64,000 nucleotides of DNA from Paenibacillus foliorum (GCF_013141765.1 NZ_WHOD01000109.1:186001-250000); one strand, 5' to 3'. Numbered from the stretch's first letter, positions 24,491 to 34,533 are shown. Notes: generated by a model not told the origin, from the letters alone. Made by a program: numbers and translations.

Positions 24491-25090
24491 TTATTCGGCG
24501 CTTGTTGTACCGGTGAACTTCTCCATAGTGACATGGTTTTTATGACTTACTCCTTCTGTTTTCAGTACTTTGAAAAAGGTTAAGCCTAATATTTTTAAAT
24601 CGAGAAAAAAGCTGCAATGTTCTACATACCATACATCGAGCTTAAATTTATCTTCCCATGAAATTGTATTCCTTCCGTTCACCTGCGCCCATCCCGTTAT
24701 TCCAGGCTTTACATTATGCCGTTTCGTTTGCTCTTCGGTATATAAGGGTAAATAATCCGTTAATAACGGCCTCGGACCTACCAAACTTATATCTCCTTTT
24801 AGGACATTTATTAATTGAGGGAGTTCATCCAGGCTGTATTTTCTTAGAAATTTACCAAAGGTAGTTAATCTAATATAATCCGACGATAAATTCCCATCAT
24901 TGTCTCTTATATCTGTCATGGTACGAAACTTATACAGATAGAACAGCTTGCTGTAAAGTCCAGGTCGTTGCTGTTTAAATATGATTGGAGATCCTAACTT
25001 TACTCTCACTAAAATAGCCACAATGATCATAATCGGGAATAGCAGCAGCAACAGCGATATGGAAACACTCAGGTCAAATACTCTCTTCAT
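24491..25090 (-). CDS. epsL: EpsL-like priming sugar transferase
   Basis: This 199-residue membrane-associated enzyme has one N-terminal hydrophobic segment and the bacterial sugar transferase core: KFRTMTD, SLDELPQLINVLKGD, SLVGPRP and KPGITGWAQVNGRN. It transfers a sugar-1-phosphate, in this context probably a bacillosamine-type sugar, to undecaprenyl phosphate, starting the EPS repeat unit. The short monotopic form is like EpsL and PglC. It lies next to epsN, within EPS operon 1. It is distinct from TagO at 1530. Confidence 0.9.
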   Translation of the reverse strand: MKRVFDLSVSISLLLLLFPIMIIVAILVRVKLGSPIIFKQQRPGLYSKLFYLYKFRTMTDIRDNDGNLSSDYIRLTTFGKFLRKYSLDELPQLINVLKGDISLVGPRPLLTDYLPLYTEEQTKRHNVKPGITGWAQVNGRNTISWEDKFKLDVWYVEHCSFFLDLKILGLTFFKVLKTEGVSHKNHVTMEKFTGTTSAE

Positions 25091-25121
25091 TGGTTATCTA
25101 GCTCCTGTACGAATAATACGA

Positions 25122-26096
25122 TTAAGCATATTTTTTAAGTTTTGATAAAATACGATCAAGCTTCCAAGCCATATAGTTCGATCTCTCCGATTTATGACCA
25201 TCCACCGCTATAAGCCATTGATTCTCATTAATTTGAAGCTGGTCAATATGGTGCATCCCATCTTTTCTCCAATCGCTTTCTTTGTTAGTGCCGCTTAATA
25301 TCCTATCTACCAATTCTTCCTCATATTCGGTCTCTGAAAGCTTATTAATTTTAAAAACCCGCATAGCGCTGCCGTAATAAGGATTACCATCTTGAGTATA
25401 TCTGTAGATGCTTGATTCAGTAACTATGATTCGACCCCCAGGTCTCGTAATGCTAATATTGTTTGAAATAAGGGGGCTCTGAGGATGCTCCGTCCATGTG
25501 CCTTCTATATGATCTGAATAAAATAAATGCAGATTCTTTCCTTGATTAGCCCCGGCAAATAACCACCATTTGTTCTCATATCTAAATATAGACGGATCCA
25601 CATAGCTCCCGCTAAATAATTCACAAGCCAATTCCCATTCAAATGGAAAGCTCTTTGCCTTGTACAGCAGCACCCGATTCGTTTCAATTGTTTCCGGCAG
25701 CATAAATATTTCATCATTGACCTTAAACACCTGAGGATACGATAAATGAAACTTTTCCCTGAGCACTATTTTTTCATAATCCCAATCATGACCATCCACA
25801 CTGCTGGCAACTCCAATTTCTCCACGCCCAGACGCTTTGTTTAATACTTCAAAATACATATAAAAGCGATCTTCATGCTTCATAATAAACGGATCTGCAA
25901 CAAACTCTGCAGGAACATCGTGGATATCTGATGCTTGCAAGGTTGGAGTGTCCAAGTCATGATCATGCGGAGCTTCAGAAATAACCGAATTTGAGCTAAA
26001 TACTTTGATGGACCATTTATTGGAGATCACCCCTTCTCGAAGAAGAGGTAATAGATTCAATATCTTTTTTAGAGGTGAACCTTTTCCTAAAGACAT
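25122..26096 (-). CDS. Five-bladed beta-propeller glycosidase/transferase-like protein
   Basis: The protein has about 324 residues. Segments such as FVADPFIMKHEDRFYMYFE, YDPS-type SYVDPSIFRYENKWWLFAG and TRPGGRIIVTES show repeated D-P and W/Y-W/Y-L-F propeller strands like GH43/GH32-type and plant GIPC-transferase-like N-terminal folds. The operon position between galE and the priming transferase suggests polymer tailoring or transfer, but no catalytic set can be confirmed. ATG 26096 is chosen because GGGAGGG lies just upstream. No signal peptide is visible, so it acts in the cytoplasm or at the membrane face. Confidence 0.65.
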   Translation of the reverse strand: MSLGKGSPLKKILNLLPLLREGVISNKWSIKVFSSNSVISEAPHDHDLDTPTLQASDIHDVPAEFVADPFIMKHEDRFYMYFEVLNKASGRGEIGVASSVDGHDWDYEKIVLREKFHLSYPQVFKVNDEIFMLPETIETNRVLLYKAKSFPFEWELACELFSGSYVDPSIFRYENKWWLFAGANQGKNLHLFYSDHIEGTWTEHPQSPLISNNISITRPGGRIIVTESSIYRYTQDGNPYYGSAMRVFKINKLSETEYEEELVDRILSGTNKESDWRKDGMHHIDQLQINENQWLIAVDGHKSERSNYMAWKLDRILSKLKKYA

Positions 26097-26147
26097 GTTT
26101 GCCCTCCCAAAATATAACGAAATGAAATTATACACCTGGATCCCTGT

Positions 26148-26297
26148 TCATTTTATTGAGGATAAGGCAGAAATAATCTGACGTTTAATTTCATTTATAA
26201 GATCTACAGCGTTCAAGTCTTCTGACTCCTCGCCCTTCTTCTTAACATCCATCAGTATTTCCTTTAGTTGTGTTTGGGTTAATTGGCCAATATCCAT
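26148..26297 (-). CDS. Small 49-residue protein in EPS operon 1
   Basis: An ATG-started frame of 49 residues (MDIGQLTQTQLKEILMDVKK, then a charged helical stretch ending IISALSSIK) lies between galE and the propeller protein, in the same direction, with a weak GCGGGGA site upstream. It is charged, probably helical, and has no signal or Cys. It could be a small regulator or partner of a glycosyltransferase. I do not recognise it. Confidence 0.55.
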   Translation of the reverse strand: MDIGQLTQTQLKEILMDVKKKGEESEDLNAVDLINEIKRQIISALSSIK

Positions 26298-26320
26298 TTA
26301 TCTATCCCCGCTTCTTGTAA

Positions 26321-27370
26321 TCATTCCGCAGCGCTGACTCCAGCAAGCCTGTTCTCGACCTCAGTGTAACCATTGGGATTATTCGACTGCCACCTCCATG
26401 AATCTTCGCACATCTCTTCGATTCCCTTAACGGCAGTCCAGCCTAATTCCATACTGGCTTTAGAAGGATCAGCGTAGCATTCACCTACATCACCAGGCCG
26501 TCTTTCTGAAACCGTATATGAAATCTTCCTGCCGGATACCTGTTCAAACGCAGCAATCAATTCAAGAACACTACAGCCTCGCCCTGTACCCAGATTGTAA
26601 GCATCCACACCTGTAGTAGCCATTACCTTCTCAAGTGCTCTCAAATGTCCAATCGCCAGATCTACAACATGAATATAATCTCTAACCCCTGTACCATCTA
26701 CAGTATAGTAGTCATTGCCGTATATATTCAGCTGCTCTAGCTTCCCAATGGCAACCTGTGTTATATAAGGCATAAGGTTATTCGGTATCCCACCCGGGTC
26801 CTCTCCTATTAGTCCACTTTTATGTGCTCCAATTGGGTTAAAATACCTTAGAAGCGCAATTCCCCAATTCGTATCGGATTTATAAAGGTCTATTAATATT
26901 TCTTCAACCATTAACTTCGTCCGTCCGTATGGATTCGTTGCCGTCAGCTGAAAATTTTCAGAGATAGGCACACTTTCCGGCATTCCATATACAGTAGCTG
27001 ATGAACTAAACACTAATTTGTCCACATCGTATTTCTTCATTAGCTCACAAAGTACAAGAGTACCGGTAATATTATTATGATAATAGCTTAGTGGCAGATT
27101 AACGGATTCACCAACTGCTTTAAGCCCTGCGAAATGGATAACCGCGTCAATAGGATTTTGAGAAAAAACCATATCAAGTCCGTCCCTATCTATTAAATCC
27201 AGCTTATAAAATTGAAAATTCTTACCTGTTATTTGCTTCACTCTATTCAGTGACTCCAAGCTGCTGTTAGAAAGGTTATCAACCACAACAATCTCATACC
27301 CTGCATTCAATAATTCAACACAAGTATGACTTCCAATATAGCCGGCCCCTCCGGTAACAAGAATCGCCAT
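26321..27370 (-). CDS. galE: UDP-glucose 4-epimerase
   Basis: This extended short-chain dehydrogenase of about 349 residues interconverts UDP-Glc and UDP-Gal (and often UDP-GlcNAc and UDP-GalNAc). It starts with AILVTGGAGYIGSHTCVELL, has SSSATVYG and the catalytic Y-x3-K in NPYGRTKLMVEEIL, and NLGTGRGCSVLELI near the C terminus. ATG 27370 follows GGGAGGCGG. It supplies galactose-type sugars to the EPS from the UDP-Glc made by galU in the same operon. Confidence 0.94.
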   Translation of the reverse strand: MAILVTGGAGYIGSHTCVELLNAGYEIVVVDNLSNSSLESLNRVKQITGKNFQFYKLDLIDRDGLDMVFSQNPIDAVIHFAGLKAVGESVNLPLSYYHNNITGTLVLCELMKKYDVDKLVFSSSATVYGMPESVPISENFQLTATNPYGRTKLMVEEILIDLYKSDTNWGIALLRYFNPIGAHKSGLIGEDPGGIPNNLMPYITQVAIGKLEQLNIYGNDYYTVDGTGVRDYIHVVDLAIGHLRALEKVMATTGVDAYNLGTGRGCSVLELIAAFEQVSGRKISYTVSERRPGDVGECYADPSKASMELGWTAVKGIEEMCEDSWRWQSNNPNGYTEVENRLAGVSAAE

Positions 27371-27443
27371 TGCTTCCGCCTCCCAATTACTTAATAATGC
27401 CAAAAAGCCCCCTTAACTGGAGGCCTTCATATAAATCCCGTAC

Positions 27444-28511
27444 TTACAATTTAATGTAGCTGCTCGTATAGATGATTCCCAAGCTAATTGCTTGTTCATA
27501 AAAACAATACAGCAAGTAAAAAACCAAGATCGAATAATAAACTAATTTTTGCTCTTTACGCACAAAGGCGTTTACGATCCATGAAATGATAATCAAATTA
27601 TACAAACTAAAATAGATAGAGAACCTTGCAAAAATCCAATTCTGCGTTGAAATCACCATAAAAACTAAACCAAGCACCGTCATATTCACTATGTAGTCGC
27701 TATTAGGAAATAGCTCTCTAAGTTTATCTCTGCCGATGTAAGCCAGTACAATAGGGATAGCATAGATAACGACCCTGATTATGTTGGCTCCACCCTCGGC
27801 GAAGTTTTTGTATTCTGAATAATGTGTATCTTCTATTACGGCAAAAAATAACCCAGACAGCTGGCTGTAGCCCATAGCTAGTAACACGGCAAAGAATAAA
27901 ATAATAAAGGTCGTTAACGTCCAAGCTTTCCTTCTAACGATAAAATACATCGGAATTAAGATTAACGAGCTGCTATGGAATAAGGACGCCAATAAAACAA
28001 CCATTGTGTATTTCTTCCAATTGCCATCAATGATGTATCGGGTAGCAGCAAAAATAATCGCAGCAGCCAGATATTGTCTAATTCCATTCATAGAAACGAG
28101 ATACATACCCGATGTTATATAGACATATATACTTAGCTCGAATAGCTTGGAGTATTTATAAAGGACAAGCACTATCAGTAAATTCGTGATCAAGGCACAA
28201 ATAAATACAAGCAGCTGTGGATCGCTCGAATACATTTTTAACAACATTTGTAAAATCCCGAAGCCCATATCCTTCTCGGATAAAATATACTCCCAATTAA
28301 ATGTATTCACTTGATAGGCGTGCATATAAAAGAAAGTATCCCCAATGCTATTGCGAAGACCGGAGACTAACACCAGAAATGCAATAACTATAACAACCAT
28401 TACCTTATTGGGCTTTACCACTTGAGGGCTAATAGCTGCTGGTTTAACCATCAACCGAGAGAATAAAGAAAACATATACACTATTGCGAGATTTGCCCAA
28501 AGAATAGCCAT
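27444..28511 (-). CDS. EpsG-type polysaccharide polymerase (Wzy-like)
   Basis: This 355-residue membrane protein has about 9-10 segments. It contains the SGLRNSIGDTFFYMHAY region and WEYILSEKDMGF, followed by SMNGIRQYLAAAII, typical of the EpsG family (R..vG.D...Y motif and N-x-x-R-Q). These proteins polymerise the repeat units on the outer membrane face. It is the only Wzy candidate in the window and works with the flippase at 41828. Confidence 0.85.
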   Translation of the reverse strand: MAILWANLAIVYMFSLFSRLMVKPAAISPQVVKPNKVMVVIVIAFLVLVSGLRNSIGDTFFYMHAYQVNTFNWEYILSEKDMGFGILQMLLKMYSSDPQLLVFICALITNLLIVLVLYKYSKLFELSIYVYITSGMYLVSMNGIRQYLAAAIIFAATRYIIDGNWKKYTMVVLLASLFHSSSLILIPMYFIVRRKAWTLTTFIILFFAVLLAMGYSQLSGLFFAVIEDTHYSEYKNFAEGGANIIRVVIYAIPIVLAYIGRDKLRELFPNSDYIVNMTVLGLVFMVISTQNWIFARFSIYFSLYNLIIISWIVNAFVRKEQKLVYYSILVFYLLYCFYEQAISLGIIYTSSYIKL

Positions 28512-28550
28512 AGATGATGTCCCTTCGAAAATAAACGTTTTATACCACTA

Positions 28551-29441
28551 TTAGCTTTTTAAACCTCTCGTTTTCGTTCTTACTAAACAATAAAGCATGA
28601 ACCCTAACGGAACCGCCAAAAGAGTAATTATTTTACAAGGCGTTTCTGCCAGAAACTTGAGATTTTTTGAAAACAAGCTGCTCGATACATAATGAATGGA
28701 CTGTCTAAATTTAAAGAGTAGTCCAACAAAAGACAGCTTCATTAGCTCCTTACGATAAAAAGCAAAACCCTGCGGATTTCTTCGATATTGACTCAGCATA
28801 TTCATCGATGATCCATCGGGTAGATATTCAACACAGCATATGACTTCGTTCATAAGCAGCAGCTCATACTCTTGGTCAAGCTTATAATATTTATAAGCCA
28901 AGCCTACGTATTTTTCATTAGTGAAAATAGGATAAGGAAATCGTTTGGTCAACTCTGTACGGTAAATAAGCTTCTTGTCACCCGTAACGCCATATCTGTT
29001 ATAAAGCCCAAAAAGTGTTGAACGATCCAGCGTCTCTGGCAGCATGGAACCAATCACTTGCCCATCCGTGTACGAATCCAGTGCAATGATACCGCTGACC
29101 TCATCACTCCCAAATTGCTCCCAAAATGAGATGATTTTTTCAACTGCGCCTTCCTCCATATAATCATCCGAATCAATACATACATTCAATTCCGTGTCGA
29201 TAAGTTCATAGGCTGTGTTATGAGCACCATGCATACCTTGATTTTCTTGCCAATGATAACGAATTGTTAAGATATCCTCAGCTATCCAGCCTGTGACTAG
29301 ATCTTTCGTATTATCCAAAGAGCCATCGTCTATTATTAGCCAAACAAAATCATTGGAGGCTTGTCGTTTCAGACTCTCATAACAATTAGTAAGGCAATAG
29401 GCTCTATTAAAGGTTGGGGTAAAAACAGTCAGCCGCTTCAA
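28551..29441 (-). CDS. Family 2 glycosyltransferase
   Basis: This GT-A enzyme of about 296 residues starts TVFTPTFNRAYCLTNCYESL and has IIDDGSLDNT and the metal-binding NVCIDSDDYMEEGAVE (D-x-D). One hydrophobic segment lies near the C terminus. TTG 29441 is favoured because GAGGTG lies six bases upstream; GTG 29450 is the alternative. It slightly overlaps or abuts the GT4 gene upstream. The donor and acceptor sugars are not known. Confidence 0.83.
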   Translation of the reverse strand: MKRLTVFTPTFNRAYCLTNCYESLKRQASNDFVWLIIDDGSLDNTKDLVTGWIAEDILTIRYHWQENQGMHGAHNTAYELIDTELNVCIDSDDYMEEGAVEKIISFWEQFGSDEVSGIIALDSYTDGQVIGSMLPETLDRSTLFGLYNRYGVTGDKKLIYRTELTKRFPYPIFTNEKYVGLAYKYYKLDQEYELLLMNEVICCVEYLPDGSSMNMLSQYRRNPQGFAFYRKELMKLSFVGLLFKFRQSIHYVSSSLFSKNLKFLAETPCKIITLLAVPLGFMLYCLVRTKTRGLKS

Positions 29442-29446
29442 TCTTT

Positions 29447-30556
29447 TCACCTCGATATGGCTAAATAAAAATCCTTCGTCAACTCTGCTGTGTTTTTAAT
29501 ATCATACCCGTTGCGGGATAATGCTTGAGCTGATATGCTTCGCGGTAATTTTCTATGGGCTATGCTTTTTATTTTCTCAACCCAGATCACGGTATCTATT
29601 AAAGGATAGTATTCAACCAAGCCTATCCCCATATCAACTTCCTGAGATATGACATCCGATATTACACAAGGCAAGCCAGCTCCTTGAGCCTCAATAAGTG
29701 TAACAGGCAAGCCCTCATGCACAGAGGGAAATACAAACACATCGAATGCTTGCAGCAGCCTGCTTATGTCACTGCGGATTCCAAGAAATTTGACTTTGTC
29801 TGATAAATTTAACTCGGCTACTTTTTTCTCCATACTTATACGAAGTGGACCATCCCCAACTAATACAAGAACCGAATCGGGTTTATCTTTATTCAGCTTG
29901 GCAAAAACATCAATTAGAAAAGTATGATTTTTTTGAGGTGCAAATCTCCCGACATGTCCTAAAACAAGACTATTGCGGGGAAGATGCAATTCCTTGCGTA
30001 TCTGTTTTCTTATGTTAGAGGAAAATGTAAATCTATCACATTCAATTCCATTTTTCAGCACTCTCACAGCATCTGCTTTATCGGCAAACAACCATTTGGC
30101 AGCGCTATTCGAACAGGCCAATAGATGGGTTGCGCTTGGTAATATTAATTTCCCCGCAAACCACTTATAGGCTTTGGCTGCTGCATTACCCTCGCTGCTA
30201 GTATTATGACTATGAGCTATCCGTATGGGTATGCCTGCTTTCTTAGCTGAACGGAGCACCCATCCACTCATTTTATCCATATGGGAGTGCACAACCTTGT
30301 ACTTGGGATTCATTATAAAGAATTGATCTAGAGCATTTATGTAACCAAAATGACCAATATCCATAATATAGGGAATTCGGTGGACTACCCCACCCATCTC
30401 CAATATTTCTGCATCAAAAACGCCTTCCTTACAGGTTAGAAAATCGAATTGAACCTTTGAGCGATCCATATTTCGATATAAATTCATTAAGAGGGTTTCT
30501 GCACCGCCACGGTTCATATTCACTACTACATGCAAGATCCTTATTGGACCGCCCAC
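29447..30556 (-). CDS. epsF: GT4 glycosyltransferase, EpsF-like
   Basis: This 369-residue GT-B enzyme starts IRILHVVVNMNRGGAETLLM, with the retaining-GT4 donor site LGHVGRFAPQKNH and the E-x7-E region FVFPSVHEGLPVTLIEAQ. Layout and position match EpsF of the Bacillus eps operon. GTG 30556 follows GGAGGTGGTGAA. It overlaps the next upstream gene (EpsD-like) by 16 bases, so the two are coupled. Confidence 0.85.
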   Translation of the reverse strand: MGGPIRILHVVVNMNRGGAETLLMNLYRNMDRSKVQFDFLTCKEGVFDAEILEMGGVVHRIPYIMDIGHFGYINALDQFFIMNPKYKVVHSHMDKMSGWVLRSAKKAGIPIRIAHSHNTSSEGNAAAKAYKWFAGKLILPSATHLLACSNSAAKWLFADKADAVRVLKNGIECDRFTFSSNIRKQIRKELHLPRNSLVLGHVGRFAPQKNHTFLIDVFAKLNKDKPDSVLVLVGDGPLRISMEKKVAELNLSDKVKFLGIRSDISRLLQAFDVFVFPSVHEGLPVTLIEAQGAGLPCVISDVISQEVDMGIGLVEYYPLIDTVIWVEKIKSIAHRKLPRSISAQALSRNGYDIKNTAELTKDFYLAISR

Positions 30557-31695
30557 TTCACCACCTCCAATTCGTCCGTAAAGCTGGCATATATGCTAAT
30601 CTTCTCCATTAAAACTTGGTTAATAGCATATCTGCTTTCAATACTATGGCGTCCCGTGCTTCCAAGCTTAATCCTCAAATCCTCATTACTTGCAAGAGTC
30701 TTAATCCTATCCGACATTCCTGCAAAATCATTTGGACTAATAATCCAGCCATTCTCATCGTTATGAATCAGTTCTCTGTGTCCTCTATTGTCAGTGGCAA
30801 TAACCGGCAACCCACAGGACATGGCTTCCATAATATTAACCGGCAAGCCTTCGCGGAGACTTGATGCAACAGCTATATCACACATCGGTAATATCTCATC
30901 AATGTCCGTCCTATATCCTAGGAAATCAACCTTATCTGCAACACCCAGCTTATTGGCAAGCTCATAACATTCATCAAAAAGAGGTCCCTTTCCAGCCAGC
31001 AATAGGCGGGCATAAGGAACCTCTTCCTTTATATGGGCAAGAGCCCTTATAAGAAACTGTTGGTTTTTATTTTTATTAAATTCCGCTGCATAGAACATGA
31101 GAAAATCTTCAGTTCTATAGTTTTTCTTCTGCTTTAATTCCATTTTGTATTCGGCAGTTACTGGACCAAATCGCTTATTATCAATTCCCACGCCATGGAC
31201 TTGCTCAACACGCTTAGCTTTAAACCCATGACGTAACGCCAAATTGTAATCTTCTTCATTTATCGTTATCAGACAATCGGTATAATGTGCCAATAATTTC
31301 TCGACCGGATAATATAAAGCCCAGTTTATAAAAGGAACTCCTTTGCAAAAATGAAACCCATGAGCTGTATAGATCACCTTGGTACCCTGTTTTCTAGCTT
31401 GTCGCGCAGCTAACCGGGCAAGAACTCCACCCATTGGCGTATGACAATGAATGATCTCATACTCGTTCTTATTTATTATTGCTTTTAGCTCACTATAGGC
31501 TCTAATATTTTCCATTTTCAAAGGAGACCTTTGGATCGGCAGGTTATACTTCTTATCGGTGTAGGGGAGCTCTAAATCCCCGCTAGACGCAACATGAACC
31601 TCCCAGCCCTGCTCTTTAAACCACTTAAGATAGGGCAGATGGAATGCTTTGAAATGAATATCAACAGTTGCACAAAACAGAACTTTTTTTGGCAC
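30541..31695 (-). CDS. epsD: GT4 glycosyltransferase, EpsD-like
   Basis: This GT-B enzyme of about 384 residues starts KKVLFCATVDIHFKAFHLPY and continues LKWFKEQGWEVHVASSG, the EpsD signature. The donor site is LLLAGKGPLFDEC and the acidic motif is ASSLREGLPVNIMEAMSCG. GTG 31695 is preferred because GGGTGAT is upstream; TTG 31713 is an alternative. It probably adds the second or third sugar of the EPS unit. Confidence 0.85.
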   Translation of the reverse strand: MPKKVLFCATVDIHFKAFHLPYLKWFKEQGWEVHVASSGDLELPYTDKKYNLPIQRSPLKMENIRAYSELKAIINKNEYEIIHCHTPMGGVLARLAARQARKQGTKVIYTAHGFHFCKGVPFINWALYYPVEKLLAHYTDCLITINEEDYNLALRHGFKAKRVEQVHGVGIDNKRFGPVTAEYKMELKQKKNYRTEDFLMFYAAEFNKNKNQQFLIRALAHIKEEVPYARLLLAGKGPLFDECYELANKLGVADKVDFLGYRTDIDEILPMCDIAVASSLREGLPVNIMEAMSCGLPVIATDNRGHRELIHNDENGWIISPNDFAGMSDRIKTLASNEDLRIKLGSTGRHSIESRYAINQVLMEKISIYASFTDELEVVKWAVQ

Positions 31696-31737
31696 ATCTA
31701 TCACCCATTCCAATTAATTAACCCGTTAGACATAAGC

Positions 31738-32616
31738 TCACTTAATTAACTCTTTATCCAAAATCTTAGTTAGATAATCCAGTAAACCGTACCTTATATC
31801 TTCACGCTGCAGGGCGAATTCGATGGTAGTCTGTATAAAGCCCATCTTTTCACCCACATCATAGCGGATACCTTCAAACTCATAAGCATAAACCGCCTCA
31901 TAGAGATTCAGTTCCGCGATAGCATCGGTTAGTTGTATTTCCCCGCCTGCTCCTGGCGCTTGGTTCCCCAGAATGTCGAAAATCCTTGGGCTGAGGATAT
32001 AACGGCCCATAATCGCAAGATTGGATGGAGCGTCTTCCTTCCTAGGCTTTTCAACCAGGTTGTTGACTCCATAAAAGCGATCCTCTATCTTGCTTCCGTC
32101 TACAATTCCGTACCGCGATACCTCATCATCGGGTACATGCTTAACACCAATCACTGATGAATGATATCGCTCATATTGCTCAATCATCTGCTTGAGACAA
32201 GGCTTTTCCGCCTTGACAATATCATCGCCTAATAAAACAGCAAAGGGTTCATTGCCAATAAATTTACGTGCGCACCAAATGGCATGCCCCAAGCCTTTGG
32301 CTTCCTTCTGGCGAATATAATGAATGTCAACCATGTTAGATGATTTTTGTACCTCATTAAGTAAATCAAACTTACCCTTCTCGAATAAATTCTGCTCTAG
32401 CTCAAACGAGTTATCGAAGTGATCCTCAATAGCTCTCTTTCCTTTCCCTGTTACGATAAGGATATCTTCAATCCCTGATGCCACTGCTTCCTCTACAATG
32501 TATTGAATCGTGGGCTTATCTACAATCGGCAGCATCTCTTTGGGCATTGCCTTTGTTGCTGGAAGAAATCTGGTGCCAAGTCCTGCTGCTGGTATGATCG
32601 CTTTTCTTACCTTCAT
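31738..32616 (-). CDS. galU: UTP-glucose-1-phosphate uridylyltransferase
   Basis: This enzyme of about 292 residues forms UDP-glucose from glucose-1-phosphate and UTP. The nucleotidyl-binding motif is VRKAIIPAAGLGTRFLPATK, followed by MPKEMLPIVDKP. ATG 32616 follows CAAAGGAGTG. It is in EPS operon 1, directly upstream of the EpsD-like gene and downstream of epsC, and feeds galE. Confidence 0.94.
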   Translation of the reverse strand: MKVRKAIIPAAGLGTRFLPATKAMPKEMLPIVDKPTIQYIVEEAVASGIEDILIVTGKGKRAIEDHFDNSFELEQNLFEKGKFDLLNEVQKSSNMVDIHYIRQKEAKGLGHAIWCARKFIGNEPFAVLLGDDIVKAEKPCLKQMIEQYERYHSSVIGVKHVPDDEVSRYGIVDGSKIEDRFYGVNNLVEKPRKEDAPSNLAIMGRYILSPRIFDILGNQAPGAGGEIQLTDAIAELNLYEAVYAYEFEGIRYDVGEKMGFIQTTIEFALQREDIRYGLLDYLTKILDKELIK

Positions 32617-32646
32617 GGCTAAGTACACTCCTTTGTATATAAAAAC

Positions 32647-34473
32647 TTAACTGATTGACACTAGTTTTGGTGACACACTGCCCTTATTGTTGGCTAAATT
32701 CAGTAATTTCTCCCTTAGCTTATGTTTTTCCAAGGTTGAGTAGGTTGAGATTATTTCGGTAATTTCCTCAATATACAGATCCGCGGTTTTGCCTATATAA
32801 ATCTTGGGATGAACCTGCTGTTCATGAACTTCACCTTTTTGCAGCAATTCTTCAAAGAGCTTTTCCCCTGGCCTCATTCCTGTAAATTCGATCCCGATTT
32901 CCTCAATCGAGTTGCCTGAGAGTTTGATCAGGTTCTTCGCAAGATCCACAATTTTTACAGGCTCACCCATGTCTAGCACGAAAATTTCTCCACCTTTTGC
33001 CAATGAGCCCGCTTGTATGACAAGCCTCGATGCTTCCGGTATCGTCATAAAGTAGCGAATCATATCAGGATGGGTAACCGTAACCGGTCCTCCCTTTTCA
33101 ATTTGCCTTTTAAATAACGGAATTACACTCCCACGACTGCCTAAAACATTACCAAATCGAACAGCAACAAACTTCGTAAAACTGGTTTTATCCAGGTGTT
33201 GGATAATCATTTCAGCAAGCCTTTTGGTGGATCCCATTACACTAGTCGGATTAACAGCCTTGTCCGTCGAGATCATCACAAATGTTTCTACACCATGCCG
33301 ATTGGCTGCTTTGGCAAGATTCATCGTTCCAATCATATTATTTTTCACAGCTTCCTCAGGATTGCGCTCCATCAATGGCACATGCTTATGAGCAGCAGCG
33401 TGGTATACAACTTGCGGTCGGTAGGTATTCATAATGGACATCATTTTATTAGCATCCTGTATGTCCGCTACTTCTGTAATAAATTTAATTTGAGTTTCTT
33501 GGAAAGTATCCTTTAGCTCCATTTCAATGGAATAAATACTATTCTCTCCATGGCCCAGTAAAATCAACTGCTCTGGGTTAAACTTACAAACTTGTCTGCA
33601 TATTTCCGATCCAATAGATCCTCCGGCACCCGTTACCAAAATAACCTTATTAGAGATATAACCTGAAATACTATCGATATGTAACTCAATGGGTTCTCTA
33701 CCCAGTAAATCCTCAACCTGAACATCCCGGAATTGATTGACCGAAACTTTACCAGTTACCAGATCCTCAAGCATGGGAAGAATTTGCGCTTTAGCATTTG
33801 TTTTTGCACATTCCTGAAAAATTCTATTTAATTCTTTTTTATTAAGTGAAGGAATAGCTATCACAATGTTATCTATGTTCAGCTCTTGTACTGCACTCTC
33901 GATTCGATTAATTCCCCCCACTACCGGAATTCCTAATATATCCAAGTTATGTTTTTTAAAGTTATCATCAATAAAAGCAGTAGGTAATAATTCGGTATCA
34001 TTGTTCGTAATTAATTGCCTTGCCACCATTGTTCCTGCAGCGCCAGCTCCGACTATCAATGTTCGTTTCTTGTTATTTACCTTTTTCATGTAAATATCCC
34101 GAAACACTCGCCAACAAAAACGTGAGCCTCCAATGAGTAAAATATGCAGCAGCCACGTTACGACAAGAAGACGTAAGTATATAGCTTGAACCATAAGCTC
34201 CTGGACAACAGCTACGGTCAGAATCGAGAAAGTGACCGCTTTAAAAATCATTATTAATTCAGATATACTCGCATACTCCCAAGCCTTTTTATATAACTTA
34301 TAAATGATAGAAAAAACATGATGACTAAGCAAAAGCGTCAATGAACTAACTACTAAAGGAATCGTAATAACATGAAAAGTAGCATTTACCAGAAATTGAC
34401 TGAAGTAGATAGCGGTTAATACAATAAACGAATCCATTAAGATTAAAAAAGGTAACCTCTGCCGGTACGCCAT
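32647..34473 (-). CDS. epsC: EpsC-like UDP-sugar 4,6-dehydratase
   Basis: This 608-residue membrane protein has about four N-terminal helices, a central nucleotide-binding-like part, and a C-terminal short-chain dehydrogenase (ILVTGAGGSIGSEICRQ, NAD site). The catalytic motif is ISTDKAVNPTSVMGSTKR, with Met replacing the usual Tyr as in PglF/CapD/EpsC. It converts UDP-GlcNAc to a 4-keto-6-deoxy sugar, the first step to bacillosamine. It is the first gene of EPS operon 1, 60 bp after an EAR-type RNA. Confidence 0.93.
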   Translation of the reverse strand: MAYRQRLPFLILMDSFIVLTAIYFSQFLVNATFHVITIPLVVSSLTLLLSHHVFSIIYKLYKKAWEYASISELIMIFKAVTFSILTVAVVQELMVQAIYLRLLVVTWLLHILLIGGSRFCWRVFRDIYMKKVNNKKRTLIVGAGAAGTMVARQLITNNDTELLPTAFIDDNFKKHNLDILGIPVVGGINRIESAVQELNIDNIVIAIPSLNKKELNRIFQECAKTNAKAQILPMLEDLVTGKVSVNQFRDVQVEDLLGREPIELHIDSISGYISNKVILVTGAGGSIGSEICRQVCKFNPEQLILLGHGENSIYSIEMELKDTFQETQIKFITEVADIQDANKMMSIMNTYRPQVVYHAAAHKHVPLMERNPEEAVKNNMIGTMNLAKAANRHGVETFVMISTDKAVNPTSVMGSTKRLAEMIIQHLDKTSFTKFVAVRFGNVLGSRGSVIPLFKRQIEKGGPVTVTHPDMIRYFMTIPEASRLVIQAGSLAKGGEIFVLDMGEPVKIVDLAKNLIKLSGNSIEEIGIEFTGMRPGEKLFEELLQKGEVHEQQVHPKIYIGKTADLYIEEITEIISTYSTLEKHKLREKLLNLANNKGSVSPKLVSIS

Positions 34474-34533
34474 ACAATCACCCTTTCGATAATATTAGAT
34501 TTGGAAGATATACATTCAAAATGAACTGGAATA

